Assembly (NCBI GenBank): GCA_020630035.1
Contig: JAHDCB010000088.1
Span: 1-7,002 of the forward strand
Origin: Gammaproteobacteria bacterium
GTDB taxonomy: Bacteria > Pseudomonadota > Gammaproteobacteria > Chromatiales > Chromatiaceae
Length of the DNA: 7,002 nt
Direction: 5' to 3'
Below, one piece after another: positions 1 to 6,859 of this stretch; position 1 is the first letter of the stretch, and each line of letters begins with the position of its first letter. A model generated the notes under the pieces. It saw nothing but the letters and a program-made list of their open reading frames with translations. It made no database searches and was not told the DNA's origin. The translations under genes were made by a program, and so were the position numbers.

Positions 1-2
1 TG

Positions 3-890
3 AAAAAACCTAAATTTATCAACCGACCAGTGGTTTTTTTAGAGGTGCCCTTAAGAAGCAAGGCCAACTTTGACATCCTGGAAGGCTTTCTGAGTGAGTT
101 GCTGAAAGATAATATCCGGATTCTTGAAATCCTCGAAAGTGAAAGTAATAAAGAAAATTACCAGGACAAATTTAACCAAGTCGACCTGAAGGTCAAAAAC
201 CAGAACAATGAAATCATTATCATTGAAGTGCAATACGAACGTGAACTGGATTATTTACAAAGAATCCTGTTCGACACTGCAAAGGTTATTACTGAGCACT
301 TGCATGAAAGTGATGCCTACTCGCAAGTCGTCAAAGTCATCTCAGTCAATATATTGTATTTTGATTTGGGCCAAGGCAATGATTATATCTATCACGGCAT
401 CACAACCTTTCGTGGTTTGCATAACCAAGATACACTGGCACTATCGAAAAACCAACAGGAATTCTATAACAAGCATAAGGTGCATGAGTTATTTCCGGAG
501 TACTATCTGATCCGGGTGAACAATTTTGATGACATCGCTAAAGACACCCTAGATGAATGGGTCTACTTTTTAAAAAACGAAGAAATCAAAGAAGACTTTA
601 ATGCGAAGGGGTTAAAAAAAGCGCAACAGGAACTCGATATCTTAAAGCTGCCAGAAAAAGAACGGCTTGCCTACGCCAGATATCAGAACGACCTGCACTA
701 TCAGGCCAGCATGGTTGAGTCATCATATACTTTTGGCAAAGAAGAGGGCATTAAAGAAGGCAGAAACGCACAAAAAACAGAAATCGCTATCAACCTGATT
801 CATGCCGGCATACTGGACGCTAACATCATTGCTAACATAACAGGCTTAACCCTAGCGGAAGTCAGAAAACTAAACACAGCACCGCAGTAA
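3..890 (+). CDS. Rpn family recombination-promoting nuclease/putative transposase, copy 1 (start unresolved at window edge)
   Basis: This gene encodes a PD-(D/E)XK nuclease-like protein of the Rpn/putative transposase family. From the Leu encoded at about 51 onward it is about 95% identical to the neighbouring copy 2, including the Asp of the NQVD motif, the E-x-Q pair of IIEVQ and the YFDLGQGNDY and EWVYFLKNEE blocks. The frame is open from base 3 to the stop at 888-890. Two starts are possible: GTG at 30, with no visible ribosome binding site, or a start one base left of the window, since TG at 1-2 would complete ATG, GTG or TTG and give a protein beginning MKKPKFIN. The second fits better because KFI aligns with KLI in copy 2. 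Between that point and LRSKANFD, the usual FDWAMKKL motif is replaced by unrelated residues, perhaps through compensating frameshifts. The C-terminus ends in RKLNTAPQ, unlike copy 2. It may be functional, or decaying while still open. Confidence 0.75.
   Translation, partial: KKPKFINRPVVFLEVPLRSKANFDILEGFLSELLKDNIRILEILESESNKENYQDKFNQVDLKVKNQNNEIIIIEVQYERELDYLQRILFDTAKVITEHLHESDAYSQVVKVISVNILYFDLGQGNDYIYHGITTFRGLHNQDTLALSKNQQEFYNKHKVHELFPEYYLIRVNNFDDIAKDTLDEWVYFLKNEEIKEDFNAKGLKKAQQELDILKLPEKERLAYARYQNDLHYQASMVESSYTFGKEEGIKEGRNAQKTEIAINLIHAGILDANIIANITGLTLAEVRKLNTAPQ
50..863 (+). repeat. Direct repeat unit 1 (814 nt, coding part of rpn copy 1)
   Basis: These bases align without gaps to 976-1789 at a constant offset of 926. 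By hand count there are roughly 60 mismatches over 814 positions, about 92-93% identity. Both repeat boundaries fall inside the coding sequence; the sequences before and after the unit show no comparable similarity, so the event did not duplicate a whole gene with its flanks, or the flanks have since been replaced. Confidence 0.9.
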
Positions 891-919
891 GTCTTTTACT
901 CATAGCCAGTAAGCCGGCC

Positions 920-931
920 GGAGAAAGAATC
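920..931 (+). promoter_or_regulatory. Ribosome binding site of rpn copy 2
   Basis: GGAGA at 920-924 lies seven bases before the ATG at 932. It is a good Shine-Dalgarno match and fixes the start of copy 2. The 41-nt gap after copy 1 otherwise contains only the GC-rich palindrome CCGGCCGG at 914-921, so copy 2 may be cotranscribed with copy 1. Confidence 0.65.
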
Positions 932-1804
932 ATGCCACGCAAACTGATCAGTTTTGACTGGGCAATGAAAAAGCTCTTAAGGAGCAAGGCCAACTTTGAC
1001 ATCCTGGAAGGCTTTCTGAGTGAACTGCTGAAAGACAATATCCGGATTCTTGAAATTCTCGAAAGCGAAAGTAATAAAGAAAATTACCAGGACAAGTTTA
1101 ACCAGGTCGATCTGAAGGTCAAAAATCAGCACAATGAAATTATTATCATTGAAGTGCAGTACGAACGCGAACTGGATTATTTACAAAGAATCCTGTTCGG
1201 CACTGCAAAGGTTATTACTGAGAACCTGCATGAAAGTGATGCCTACTCACAGGTCGTCAAGGTCATCTCAGTCAATATATTGTATTTTGATTTAGGCCAG
1301 GGTAACGATTATATCTATCACGGCATCACAACCTTTCGTGGTTTGCATAACCAGGATACACTGGCACTATCGAAAGACCAGCAGGCATTTTATAACAAGC
1401 ATAAGGTGCATGAGCTATTTCCGGAATATTACCTGATCCGAGTGAACAATTTCGATGACATTGCTAAAGATACCCTGGATGAATGGGTCTACTTTTTAAA
1501 AAATGAAGAAATCAAAGAAGGCTTTAAGGCGAAGGGGTTAAAAAAAGCGCAACAGGAACTCGACATCTTAAAGCTGCCAGAAAAAGAACGGCTTGCCTAC
1601 GCCAGATATCAGAACGACCTGCACTATCAGGCCAGCATGGTTGAGTCATCATATACTTTTGGCAAAGAAGAGGGTATCAAAGAAGGTAGACACGCTCAAA
1701 AAACAGAAATCGCTATCAATTTAATTCATGCGGGCATGCTGGATAACAGCACCATTGCTAACATAACAGGATTAACCTTAGAAGAAGTCGAAAGTTTAAT
1801 CTGA
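932..1804 (+). CDS. Rpn family recombination-promoting nuclease/putative transposase, copy 2 (full length)
   Basis: This is a 290-residue Rpn-family protein with the complete family layout. Its N-terminus is SFDWAMKKLLRSKANFD (residues 7-23). The nuclease core follows, with D60 in NQVD and E74-x-Q76 in IIIEVQ as the likely PD-(D/E)XK metal-binding and catalytic residues. The family segments HESDAYSQVVKVIS (100-113), YFDLGQGNDYIYHG (118-131) and LDEWVYFLKNEE (182-193) come next, then a basic helical region with KEEGIKEGR and a short tail, ITGLTLEEV (278-286). Family members are thought to cut DNA and promote RecA-independent recombination; E. coli homologues also act in phage-defence toxin-antitoxin arrangements. 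The start is set by GGAGA seven bases upstream. No terminal inverted repeats flank the gene. Copy 2 keeps the canonical N-terminus that copy 1 lacks, so it is the likelier active copy. Its specific role here is unknown. Confidence 0.93.
   Translation: MPRKLISFDWAMKKLLRSKANFDILEGFLSELLKDNIRILEILESESNKENYQDKFNQVDLKVKNQHNEIIIIEVQYERELDYLQRILFGTAKVITENLHESDAYSQVVKVISVNILYFDLGQGNDYIYHGITTFRGLHNQDTLALSKDQQAFYNKHKVHELFPEYYLIRVNNFDDIAKDTLDEWVYFLKNEEIKEGFKAKGLKKAQQELDILKLPEKERLAYARYQNDLHYQASMVESSYTFGKEEGIKEGRHAQKTEIAINLIHAGMLDNSTIANITGLTLEEVESLI
976..1789 (+). repeat. Direct repeat unit 2 (814 nt, coding part of rpn copy 2)
   Basis: This is the partner of the unit at 50-863. Differences are unevenly spread: about 41 fall in the first 553 bases, one in the next 146, and about 20 in the last 115. 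This mosaic pattern is discussed in the findings. Confidence 0.9.
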
Positions 1805-1862
1805 GAGCTCTCCGTTGTTTACAGTGAGAACAACACAAAAATAAATATTATTGTACACAATA
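1803..1862 (+). promoter_or_regulatory. AT-rich murD leader with possible weak promoter and inverted repeats
   Basis: The 74-base gap before murD is AT-rich. It contains the perfect palindrome GAGAGCTCTC at 1803-1812, a GTTGTT/AACAAC stem at 1814-1834 and a TATTGT/ACAATA inverted repeat at 1849-1862. TTTACA at 1818-1823 with TAAATA 18 bases downstream could form a weak sigma-70-type promoter, but the -10 match is poor (three of six). The inverted repeat near the putative start point could be an operator. No T-run follows the first stems, so a terminator after copy 2 is not supported. Confidence 0.25.
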
Positions 1863-1878
1863 TGCAGAACACCTACTG

Positions 1879-3228
1879 ATGAATCAGCCTGAACCACCGA
1901 CATTTCACCATACGCTGGTCGTTGGCCTAGGTGCGACCGGTTGGTCAGTGGTAAGACACCTGGTGGCACTGGGAGAACCAGTCGCCATTGCAGACTCACG
2001 CGAGCAACCGCCTTTGCTGGCGCAGCTACGGGAACACTATGCCGACATCGCCGTATTTACCGGCCCGTTTGCTGATCAGGTATTTGCCCGCGCTGATCGA
2101 CTGGTGGTCAGCCCGGGTGTACCACTCAGTACACCGCAGATTCAGGCTGCGCTGACGCACGGTGTACCGGTAATCAGCGATATTGAATTATTCGCACAAT
2201 CCGTGCGTGCACCTGTAATCGCCATTACCGGCTCAAATGGCAAAAGCACCGTCACAACCCTGGTGGGTGAAATGGCTCGGGCCAGTGGTATCTCCGTGGC
2301 TGTAGGCGGCAATCTGGGCACACCGGCACTAGACTTGCTGCCACAGTCCGCTCAGCTGTACGTGCTGGAACTATCCAGCTTTCAGCTCGCCAGTACGTAT
2401 TCATTACATCCTCAGGTTGCGACAGTACTCAATCTGTCGGCTGATCATCTGGACTGGCATGGAGATATGGCAGCGTATGCCGCCGCCAAGGCCAGCGTCT
2501 TGCGACATACCCAGACAGCGGTACTGAATGCAGACGATCCACAGGTGATGGCCATGCCAACATCAGGCCGGTGTCGGCTGTTTTCACTTGATCCACCTGC
2601 CACAAACCATGATTTCGGCCTGCGCCGGATAGATGGCCTGGACTGGCTGTGTCATGGCACGACGCCCTTGGTGCACTCAGGTGAACTAAGGCTTGCCGGA
2701 CGACATAATCAGGCCAATGCACTTGCCAGCCTGGCTATCGGTACCGCTCTGAAGTTACCGCTGGATACCTTGTGCCAAACACTGCGCACCTTTCCCGGAC
2801 TACCGCACCGCACTGAGTTTGTTGCGGAAAAAAACGGGGTACGCTGGTACAACGACAGTAAGGCGACCAATGTAGGTGCCACCATCGCGGCCCTGGAAGG
2901 ACTGCATCAAACAGATGACGGACGCGCTATTGTCCTGCTCGGTGGACAAAGCAAATCAGCCGATTTTTCCACCCTCACCCCAGTGCTGGCACGCTGCGCC
3001 CGCGCTGTCGTGCTGTTCGGGCAGGATCAGGCACAGATTGCACCGCATATACCAGCAAGCTGCGAGCAGGTTGCAGTGCGTGATCTGGCCACTGCCATCA
3101 CCCAGGCTACCCGGCTGGCACAGTGTGGCGACCATGTCTTGCTCTCACCCGCTTGCGCCAGCTTTGATCAGTTTGCTGGTTTTGCCGAACGCGGGGAATA
3201 TTTTCGACGGCTGGTACAACAACAGTAG
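1879..3228 (+). CDS. murD: UDP-N-acetylmuramoyl-L-alanine--D-glutamate ligase MurD
   Basis: MurD is the cytoplasmic ATP-dependent ligase that adds D-glutamate to UDP-MurNAc-L-Ala. The 449 residues match the family length (438 in E. coli). The N-terminal domain has VVGLGATGWS (14-23) for UDP-substrate binding. The central Mur ligase domain carries the P-loop TGSNGKSTVTTLVGEM (117-132), ELSSFQL (164-170), the DH pair (189-190) and K204, which aligns with the carbamylated lysine of E. coli MurD. The C-terminal domain follows HNQANALAS and has GLPHR (307-311), NDSKATNVG (325-333), LGGQSKSADF (354-363) and LLSPACASFDQF (421-432). All expected motifs are intact. The ATG at 1879 has no clear Shine-Dalgarno sequence but gives the family's usual N-terminus, with no better downstream start before the glycine-rich motif. 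ftsW follows after two bases. Confidence 0.98.
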   Translation: MNQPEPPTFHHTLVVGLGATGWSVVRHLVALGEPVAIADSREQPPLLAQLREHYADIAVFTGPFADQVFARADRLVVSPGVPLSTPQIQAALTHGVPVISDIELFAQSVRAPVIAITGSNGKSTVTTLVGEMARASGISVAVGGNLGTPALDLLPQSAQLYVLELSSFQLASTYSLHPQVATVLNLSADHLDWHGDMAAYAAAKASVLRHTQTAVLNADDPQVMAMPTSGRCRLFSLDPPATNHDFGLRRIDGLDWLCHGTTPLVHSGELRLAGRHNQANALASLAIGTALKLPLDTLCQTLRTFPGLPHRTEFVAEKNGVRWYNDSKATNVGATIAALEGLHQTDDGRAIVLLGGQSKSADFSTLTPVLARCARAVVLFGQDQAQIAPHIPASCEQVAVRDLATAITQATRLAQCGDHVLLSPACASFDQFAGFAERGEYFRRLVQQQ

Positions 3229-3230
3229 CC

Positions 3231-4343
3231 ATGAAACACATTGCAGCAAACGACTGGGACTGGGTATTGAGCACGACCCTGATCCTGCTACTCGGTTTCG
3301 GCATTGTGATGGTCACCTCCGGTTCGCTGCATATTCAACCAGACAACCCCTGGGGCTATATACAACGACACGGGGCGGCTCTCGGGCTGGGGTTATTGCT
3401 GGCCACCCTGGCATATCAGGTACCGATACGCTGGTGGGATAAAGGCAGTATCTGGCTGTACGGACTCGGGCTGATCCTGCTCGGCCTGATCTGGCTACCT
3501 GACCTCGGCCATGAAGTGAATGGTGCCCGTCGCTGGTTGTTGCTACCCGTGTTCCGGCTACAACCTGCCGAGCTGATGAAATTGTTCGCCGTACTCTATC
3601 TGGCTAGCTATCTGGCGCGACGCCAGGCAGAAGTTGAGTCCAGCCTGTGGGGCTTCAGCAAGCCATTTCTGATGTTACTGGTTCCCTGCGGCCTGATTCT
3701 TGTGCAACCAGATTTCGGTACCACCGCTGTCCTGCTGTTTCTGACCTTCGCCTTATTATTTCTGGCAGGCGCGCGCTTAAGTCACTTTATCCTGTTCGGC
3801 ATACTCGCTCTGGCAGCACTGGCGATCCTGATCCTGAGCGCGGATTATCGGATAGACCGGGTCATCAGCTTCATAGATCCCTGGGAACATGCCACTGACG
3901 CCGGCTACCAACTGACCCGGGCATTGGTCGCCTTCGGGCGCGGTGGCCTGCTCGGCGTGGGTCTGGGTAACAGCATCCAGAAACACTTTCACTTACCAGA
4001 GGCACACACCGACTTTATGCTGGCAGTGATCGGTGAAGAACTGGGGCTGATCGGCACCCTAGCAGTCATTGGCCTGTTCAGCCTACTGTTGTGGCGCGCT
4101 TTTTCTATCGGACAAGCCGCACAAGCTCGCAACGCACCACATGCGGCCTATCTGGCCTACGGGCTGGGCCTGTGTCTCGGCACCCAGGCATTTCTGAATA
4201 TCGGCGTCAACCTGGGTGTCCTGCCCACCAAGGGTCTAACACTGCCATTTCTCAGCTTTGGTGGTAACAGCCTGCTCGTTTGCCTGATCATCAGCGGCAT
4301 CCTGTTGCGACTACATCGGGACAATACACGATGCGTATCCTGA
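3231..4343 (+). CDS. ftsW: Septal peptidoglycan polymerase FtsW (SEDS family)
   Basis: FtsW is the multi-span SEDS glycosyltransferase that polymerises lipid II at the division septum with its partner PBP3/FtsI. The 370-residue protein is strongly hydrophobic, with about ten predicted membrane segments judged by eye. Diagnostic stretches are NGARRWLLLP (97-106), RLQPAELMKL (109-118), QPDFGTTAVL (159-168), RDxW-like DPWEHATDAGYQLT (216-229), AFGRGGLLGVGLGNSIQK (234-251), LPEAHTDF (255-262), IGEELG (267-272) and LPTKGLTLPFLSFGGNSL (331-348). D261 of the PEAHTDF motif corresponds to the catalytic aspartate region of SEDS proteins. It is shorter than E. coli FtsW (414), mainly through a short cytoplasmic N-terminus and tail. 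GGNSL replaces the more usual GGSSL. There is no strong ribosome binding site; the start lies two bases after the murD stop, suggesting coupling. The position before murG favours FtsW over its elongation paralogue RodA. Confidence 0.96.
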   Translation: MKHIAANDWDWVLSTTLILLLGFGIVMVTSGSLHIQPDNPWGYIQRHGAALGLGLLLATLAYQVPIRWWDKGSIWLYGLGLILLGLIWLPDLGHEVNGARRWLLLPVFRLQPAELMKLFAVLYLASYLARRQAEVESSLWGFSKPFLMLLVPCGLILVQPDFGTTAVLLFLTFALLFLAGARLSHFILFGILALAALAILILSADYRIDRVISFIDPWEHATDAGYQLTRALVAFGRGGLLGVGLGNSIQKHFHLPEAHTDFMLAVIGEELGLIGTLAVIGLFSLLLWRAFSIGQAAQARNAPHAAYLAYGLGLCLGTQAFLNIGVNLGVLPTKGLTLPFLSFGGNSLLVCLIISGILLRLHRDNTRCVS

Positions 4344-5419
4344 TCACTGCAGGTGGCACCGGTGGCCACGTCTTCCCGGCCCTGGTCGTCGCTGAGCAAC
4401 TCCGTGCTACAGGACACGACATCCGCTGGCTGGGCACACCAGACAGCCTGGAGGCACGCCTGGTACCAGAACATGGCTTTGCCCTGGAGACCATCCCGAC
4501 CCTGCGGCTGCGCAGACAAGGCATATGGGCCACCCTCAAGGCACCCCTGGCATTACTGCGTGCAATATGGCAGGCACGCCACATCCTGCACCGCTGGCAA
4601 CCGCAAGTTGTGCTCGGGATGGGCGGCTTTGCTGCCGGGCCAGGCGGTCTTGCTACCCTGTGGCTACGTATTCCACTGGTGATCCACGAACAAAATGCGA
4701 TTGCCGGACTGACCAACCGCATCCTGGCGCGCTTCGCCACGCATACCCTGAGTGCGTTTGCCGGCGTCTTCCCGGCCCGTCAGAACGCCACCGTGGTCGG
4801 CAACCCGGTACGCAACGCGCTGTACCAGTTACCCCCGCTAACCGAACGTCAGGCACAACGCCCACCAGATGCCCCACTGCGCCTGCTGGTACTGGGCGGC
4901 TCACTCGGCGCACAGGCATTGAACGAAGTCGTCCCAGTCGCCATCGCTCGTCTGACACAACCAGTACAAATATTACATCAGGCCGGGCAAGGCAAGACAG
5001 AACCAACCCGGGCGTTATATCAGGCCCACCAGGTCGATGCCGATGTGGTGCCGTTTATCAGCGATATCGCTACTGCATATGCCAACGCCGACCTGGTGCT
5101 CTGCCGCAGTGGTGCCCTGACCGTTGCTGAGCTGGCCGCCACCGGCTGTGCAGCGATTCTGGTACCCTATCCACATGCCGTGGACGACCACCAAACACAC
5201 AATGCAACGGCTCTGGTACAGGCCGGAGCTGCCAGACTTATTCAACAAAAAGACCTGACGCCTGAGATACTGGCAACACAACTGCAACAACTAAGCACAC
5301 AGCACGCACAACGCCAGCAGATGGCAGCGCAAGCCCGCACCTTCGCCCAACCTGAAGCAGCAGCACAAATCGCTACCGCCTGCCTCCAAGCCGCAACCCA
5401 GATCAAAACCGCATCATGA
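4331..5419 (+). CDS. murG: UDP-GlcNAc:lipid I N-acetylglucosaminyltransferase MurG
   Basis: MurG is the peripheral inner-membrane GT28/GT-B enzyme that transfers GlcNAc from UDP-GlcNAc to lipid I, making lipid II, the substrate of FtsW. The 362 residues match the family (355 in E. coli). The N-terminal Rossmann domain opens with ITAGGTGGHVFPAL (5-18), followed by WLGT (33-36), VVLGMGGFAAGPGG (93-106), HEQNAIAGLTN (119-129) and VVGNPVRN (155-162). The C-terminal donor domain has LVLGGSLGAQALN (186-198), CRSGALTVAEL (258-268) and the nucleotide-binding DDHQTHNA (285-292). The ATG at 4331 is chosen because the next residues are the glycine-rich loop; an in-frame ATG at 4280 would add 17 residues unlike the family. 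Translation starts inside ftsW, a 13-nt overlap, with a weak GGGA nine bases upstream. The gene ends in a 4-nt ATGA overlap with murC. Confidence 0.97.
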   Translation: MRILITAGGTGGHVFPALVVAEQLRATGHDIRWLGTPDSLEARLVPEHGFALETIPTLRLRRQGIWATLKAPLALLRAIWQARHILHRWQPQVVLGMGGFAAGPGGLATLWLRIPLVIHEQNAIAGLTNRILARFATHTLSAFAGVFPARQNATVVGNPVRNALYQLPPLTERQAQRPPDAPLRLLVLGGSLGAQALNEVVPVAIARLTQPVQILHQAGQGKTEPTRALYQAHQVDADVVPFISDIATAYANADLVLCRSGALTVAELAATGCAAILVPYPHAVDDHQTHNATALVQAGAARLIQQKDLTPEILATQLQQLSTQHAQRQQMAAQARTFAQPEAAAQIATACLQAATQIKTAS

Positions 5420-6819
5420 GCCATCCAGACACCTACACCCTGACCGACCGACCACCTGATCGGGTACACCTGATCGGTATCGGCGGTGCCGGCATGAGCG
5501 GTATCGCCCAGGTACTACTCAGCCGCAACCACCCAGTCACTGGTTCCGATATCCAGCCGAATGCCGCCATCGAACGGCTGACAGCTCAGGGCGCCAATAT
5601 CCAGATCGGGCATCACGCACACAACCTGGGAGACGTCGATGTCGTAGTGATCTCCAGTGCCGTGGCCGATGACAACCCGGAAGTACTGGCTGCCAGAGAA
5701 CACCAGATCCCGGTACTGCTACGTGCCCGTATGCTGGCTGAACTGATGCGCGGTAGTGACAACATCACCATTGCTGGCAGCCACGGCAAAACCACCGCCA
5801 GTGCCCTGCTCAGCGGCCTGCTGATGGATGCCGGACTGGCACCCACCTATGTGCTGGGCAGCGCACTGAATGCCACCGGTAGTAACGCGCAACACGGAGC
5901 CAGGCCCGACTACCTGGTCGCAGAAGCAGACGAAAGCGACGGTTCCTTTATCCACCTGTTGCCGACCCGGGCGATCATCACCAGCTTGGATCCGGATCAT
6001 ATGGGCACCTATAGCGGCGATATGGCACGTTTGCGCGCTGCATTTATCCGGTTTCTGCACAAACTACCAGCTGATGGGCAGGCGCACCTGTGCCTGGATC
6101 ATCCAGCGGTACGTGACCTGATCCCGGATATCCGGAGTGACGTGATCGGCTATGGCTTTGCCGACGATGCAACAGTGCGGGCCTGTGATTATCAACAACA
6201 CGGTCATATCAGCCAATTTCGGGTGATCACCCCGGATCACCCACCGTTCGATGTTCAGGTACCCCTGCCCGGACAACACAATGTGCAGAATGCGCTGGCC
6301 GCCATCAGCATCGGACTACAACTGAACATCGAACTGCCAGTGATCCAAGCCTCTTTACGCAGTTTCCAGGGAGTCGGACGACGCTTCAATACCCGGCCAT
6401 GCACCCTGCCCCAGGGTGACATCATCTGGGTTGATGACTATGCGCACCACCCGGCAGAACTGGCCGCCACCCTGGCAGCGATTCATGCTGGCTGGCCAGA
6501 TCGACGGCTGCTGGTTGCCTATCAGCCACACCGCTATACCCGTACCCGCGACCTGTTCGACGAACAGGCAGCCCTGCTGGCCAATATCGAACACCTGATA
6601 CTGTGCAACATCTATGCTGCCGGAGAGGCCCCGATTGACGGCGCCAGCGGTACCGACCTGTGTGCTGCGATCAGCCGCATACGGGGTACAGCCCCCACCT
6701 ATGTCGATCAGATCACTGAGCTACCGGATATCCTGCGCAGCCTGATCCAGCCGGATGACATCGTGCTCACTGTGGGTGCCGGTGACATCGGCCAGACCGC
6801 CAGCACCCTGTTTAAATAA
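5416..6819 (+). CDS. murC: UDP-N-acetylmuramate--L-alanine ligase MurC
   Basis: MurC is the cytoplasmic ATP-dependent ligase that adds L-alanine to UDP-MurNAc, the first peptide-stem step. The 467-residue protein has IGIGGAGMSGIA (20-31) for UDP-MurNAc binding, VVISSAVADDNPE (77-89), the P-loop IAGSHGKTTASALL (119-132), AEADESDGSF (169-178), DPDHM (192-196), the PGQHNVQNALAA linker (285-296), FQGVGRRF (317-324), WVDDYAHHP (338-346), YQPHRYTRTRDL (369-380) and VGAGDIG (453-459). The DDYAHHP and QPHRYTRTRD motifs separate MurC from MurD, MurE and MurF. It is slightly shorter than E. coli MurC (491), lacking part of the N-terminal lead and the C-terminal tail. The ATG at 5416 overlaps the murG stop (ATGA), a classic coupling arrangement. 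No murB, ddl or ftsQ follows in the window; a hairpin lies just after the stop. Confidence 0.98.
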   Translation: MSHPDTYTLTDRPPDRVHLIGIGGAGMSGIAQVLLSRNHPVTGSDIQPNAAIERLTAQGANIQIGHHAHNLGDVDVVVISSAVADDNPEVLAAREHQIPVLLRARMLAELMRGSDNITIAGSHGKTTASALLSGLLMDAGLAPTYVLGSALNATGSNAQHGARPDYLVAEADESDGSFIHLLPTRAIITSLDPDHMGTYSGDMARLRAAFIRFLHKLPADGQAHLCLDHPAVRDLIPDIRSDVIGYGFADDATVRACDYQQHGHISQFRVITPDHPPFDVQVPLPGQHNVQNALAAISIGLQLNIELPVIQASLRSFQGVGRRFNTRPCTLPQGDIIWVDDYAHHPAELAATLAAIHAGWPDRRLLVAYQPHRYTRTRDLFDEQAALLANIEHLILCNIYAAGEAPIDGASGTDLCAAISRIRGTAPTYVDQITELPDILRSLIQPDDIVLTVGAGDIGQTASTLFK

Positions 6820-6848
6820 AGAACCCCGCAGCAAGCTACGGGGTATTT
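6820..6848 (+). terminator. Probable intrinsic terminator after murC, possibly bidirectional
   Basis: ACCCCG at 6823-6828 pairs with CGGGGT at 6839-6844, and AG/CT inside the loop adds two pairs around a CAAG tetraloop. It begins three bases after the murC stop codon. The downstream tract on the + strand, ATTT, is short, so + strand termination may be inefficient. Read on the - strand the stem is followed by TCTTTATTT, a better U-rich tract, so it could also stop transcription arriving from the right. Confidence 0.6.
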
Positions 6849-6859
6849 GGTGCCAACAG

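Noticed and set aside
3..40. AAAAAACC (3-10) with GGTTTTTT (32-39), followed by T, resembles an intrinsic terminator of an upstream gene.
   Set aside because: The pairing is almost all A-T with a 21-base loop, and the region lies in a frame that is open and partly alignable with copy 2. The alternative AACC/GGTT stem (21-35) is only four base pairs. It remains possible only if copy 1 is a 5'-truncated remnant.
50..1789. The duplicated block as a composite transposon or IS with terminal repeats.
   Set aside because: No inverted repeats or target-site duplications flank either unit, and both repeat ends fall inside the coding sequence.
4291..4740. 149-codon open frame on the - strand, opposite ftsW/murG.
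   Set aside because: It is antisense to well-conserved coding sequence, shows no recognisable motif, and is expected from GC-rich third positions. Other antisense frames within murD, murG and murC were rejected for the same reason.
4525..5130. 201-codon + strand open frame overlapping murG in another frame.
   Set aside because: It is rich in Arg, Pro, Gly and Cys with no domain signal, typical of a shadow of a GC-rich gene; murG itself has all its motifs.
1879..6819. Recurrent short words such as GGTACC and TGATC in the mur genes as possible uptake or modification signals.
   Set aside because: They follow common codon pairs in these GC-rich genes and show no extended consensus or regular placement.
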